From assembly GCA_004802645.1 (NCBI GenBank), contig SRKS01000003.1:2852001-2916000 (forward strand): a stretch of DNA of 64,000 nucleotides, read 5' to 3'. The notes under the pieces were generated by a model. The model was not told the DNA's origin and ran no database searches. It worked only from the letters and a program-made list of their open reading frames with translations. Of this stretch, positions 63,297-64,000 are shown one piece after another. Origin of the DNA: Amesomyces nigricolor (lineage: Eukaryota > Ascomycota > Sordariomycetes > Sordariales > Chaetomiaceae). The first letter of the stretch is position 1. Each line of letters starts with the position of its first letter. A program made the translations under genes and the position numbers.

Positions 63297-64000
63297 ATGC
63301 CGATTCGCGTCAAGTCGCGCTCGCCGCAGACGGAAGGTGCAGCCGAGACCCCGTCCCCCACGGGCACCGGCCGCCAAGCCCGATTTGGTGGAGAGCTCCA
63401 ACTCCCCGACATCTCAGACAACGACACCTTCAGAGAGCTCGTCAAGAAGCTGTCCATCTACATTGCGAACGTCGTCTTGTTGCCATCGACCTTTGAGCAG
63501 CTGAGGACAACTGGTGCCGGAGATGGCCTGCGTCACCTGGTCGATCATCTCGCCCGCAACTGCACCCACCCCGCCATCGTGAACGCGCTGCTGTATGCAC
63601 CCCTTTCCTGCTCATGCCGTGTCTCCCGATTTGAGTTGGTGGTGTACTGACCCATCCTCAGCGCTCTGAAGTGGCATTATGGCGCCATCACCGAGGACAG
63701 GGGGTTGAACGACGCCCGTGCCAACGGCTGCGAGATCGTGGCCTGGCGCTTCCTGACACACTTGTCCGAGCGAGAGGCCGTAGACTACTGTCTCTACGAA
63801 ATCCCAGACCCCAAGGACGCGGAGGGGCGCAGCCCGAGCGACGAGGAAGAGGCCGTTGCTGATGAGCACACCGCCCTCCTGGGCCAGGCCCTGCGCGGGA
63901 CCGCCAACTCGGCTTGCCAGGTCCTCAGCCAGTCAGGGAACCAGAGGCGGAACATGCTCTTGCACTCCCTCTCTCGCCTCACCATGAGCATGACCGCAGA
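63297..64000 (+). CDS. Hypothetical protein, 5' part only (runs off the window)
   Basis: ATG at 63297. Exon 1 runs to 63592; an intron at 63593-63661 (GTATGC donor, TACTGACC branch, CTCAG acceptor) joins NALL to ALKWHYGAITEDRG; exon 2 is open to the window end. About 210 residues are visible. After a Ser/Pro-rich start the chain looks helical and well folded (TFRELVKKLSIYIANVVLLP; GDGLRHLVDHLARNCTHPAI; GCEIVAWRFLTHLSEREAVD), then has an acidic loop (SPSDEEEAVADEH). I do not recognise the family and the protein is truncated by the window edge. Divergent from the mannanase gene. Confidence 0.7.

Overview
This is nuclear DNA of a filamentous ascomycete. Genes carry short (about 50-80 nt) GT-AG introns with CTAAC/CTGAC-like branch points. 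Coding regions look GC-rich. The content is typical of Pezizomycotina: a CAP59-type mannosyltransferase, a GH75 chitosanase, a GH5_7 mannanase, a YAT-family amino-acid permease and a fungal C2H2 protein. Overall style suggests Sordariomycetes, probably Sordariales; that placement is inference. No bacterial operons, rRNA, CRISPR array or intact transposon was recognised.

Layout. 0-8.7 kb (+): the 3' end of a very-long-chain 3-oxoacyl-CoA reductase, a full Nup155/Nup170 nucleoporin, a small coiled-coil protein with PP1-docking-like motifs, and a two-exon small secreted Cys-rich protein that needs a GC-AG intron. 9-18 kb (-): secreted chitosanase with three Cys-rich repeats, amino-acid permease, and a large disordered protein. 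19-30.5 kb: five neighbouring genes for nucleotide or RNA chemistry, namely an HD-domain phosphohydrolase, a NadR/AAA_28-like P-loop NTPase, a cellular RNA-dependent RNA polymerase fused in one reading frame to an SF1 (UPF1/Hrr1/ZNFX1-like) helicase, a stand-alone class I aminoacyl-tRNA-synthetase-like protein, and an ASCH/PUA-like protein. 30.9-43 kb: CAP59-like mannosyltransferase with an upstream ORF that ends on its start codon, a Cys-rich protein with an uncertain 5' end, an old-yellow-enzyme oxidoreductase, an OCH1-like GT32 protein with a long Lys/Glu tail, and an acyltransferase-3 membrane protein. 43-47 kb has no supported gene and looks AT-richer. 47-64 kb: C2H2 zinc-finger protein, an intron-containing tRNA-Leu(CAG), a broken aminoglycoside-phosphotransferase-like gene, a 3CxxC zinc-finger protein, a single-pass membrane protein resembling a wall sensor, the mannanase, and the 5' part of an unknown gene that runs off the window.

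How they fit together. Most neighbours look like independent housekeeping, wall/secretion and biomass-degradation genes. The standout is the RdRP-helicase at 22.1-27.6 kb. In fission yeast, Rdp1 and the helicase Hrr1 are separate subunits of the RNA-directed RNA polymerase complex, and in Neurospora SAD-1 and SAD-3 are the counterparts. Here both activities appear to be encoded as one roughly 1,770-residue protein, beside other RNA/nucleotide-handling genes. Exon boundaries below were read by eye from splice signals and frame; no search or RNA evidence was available.
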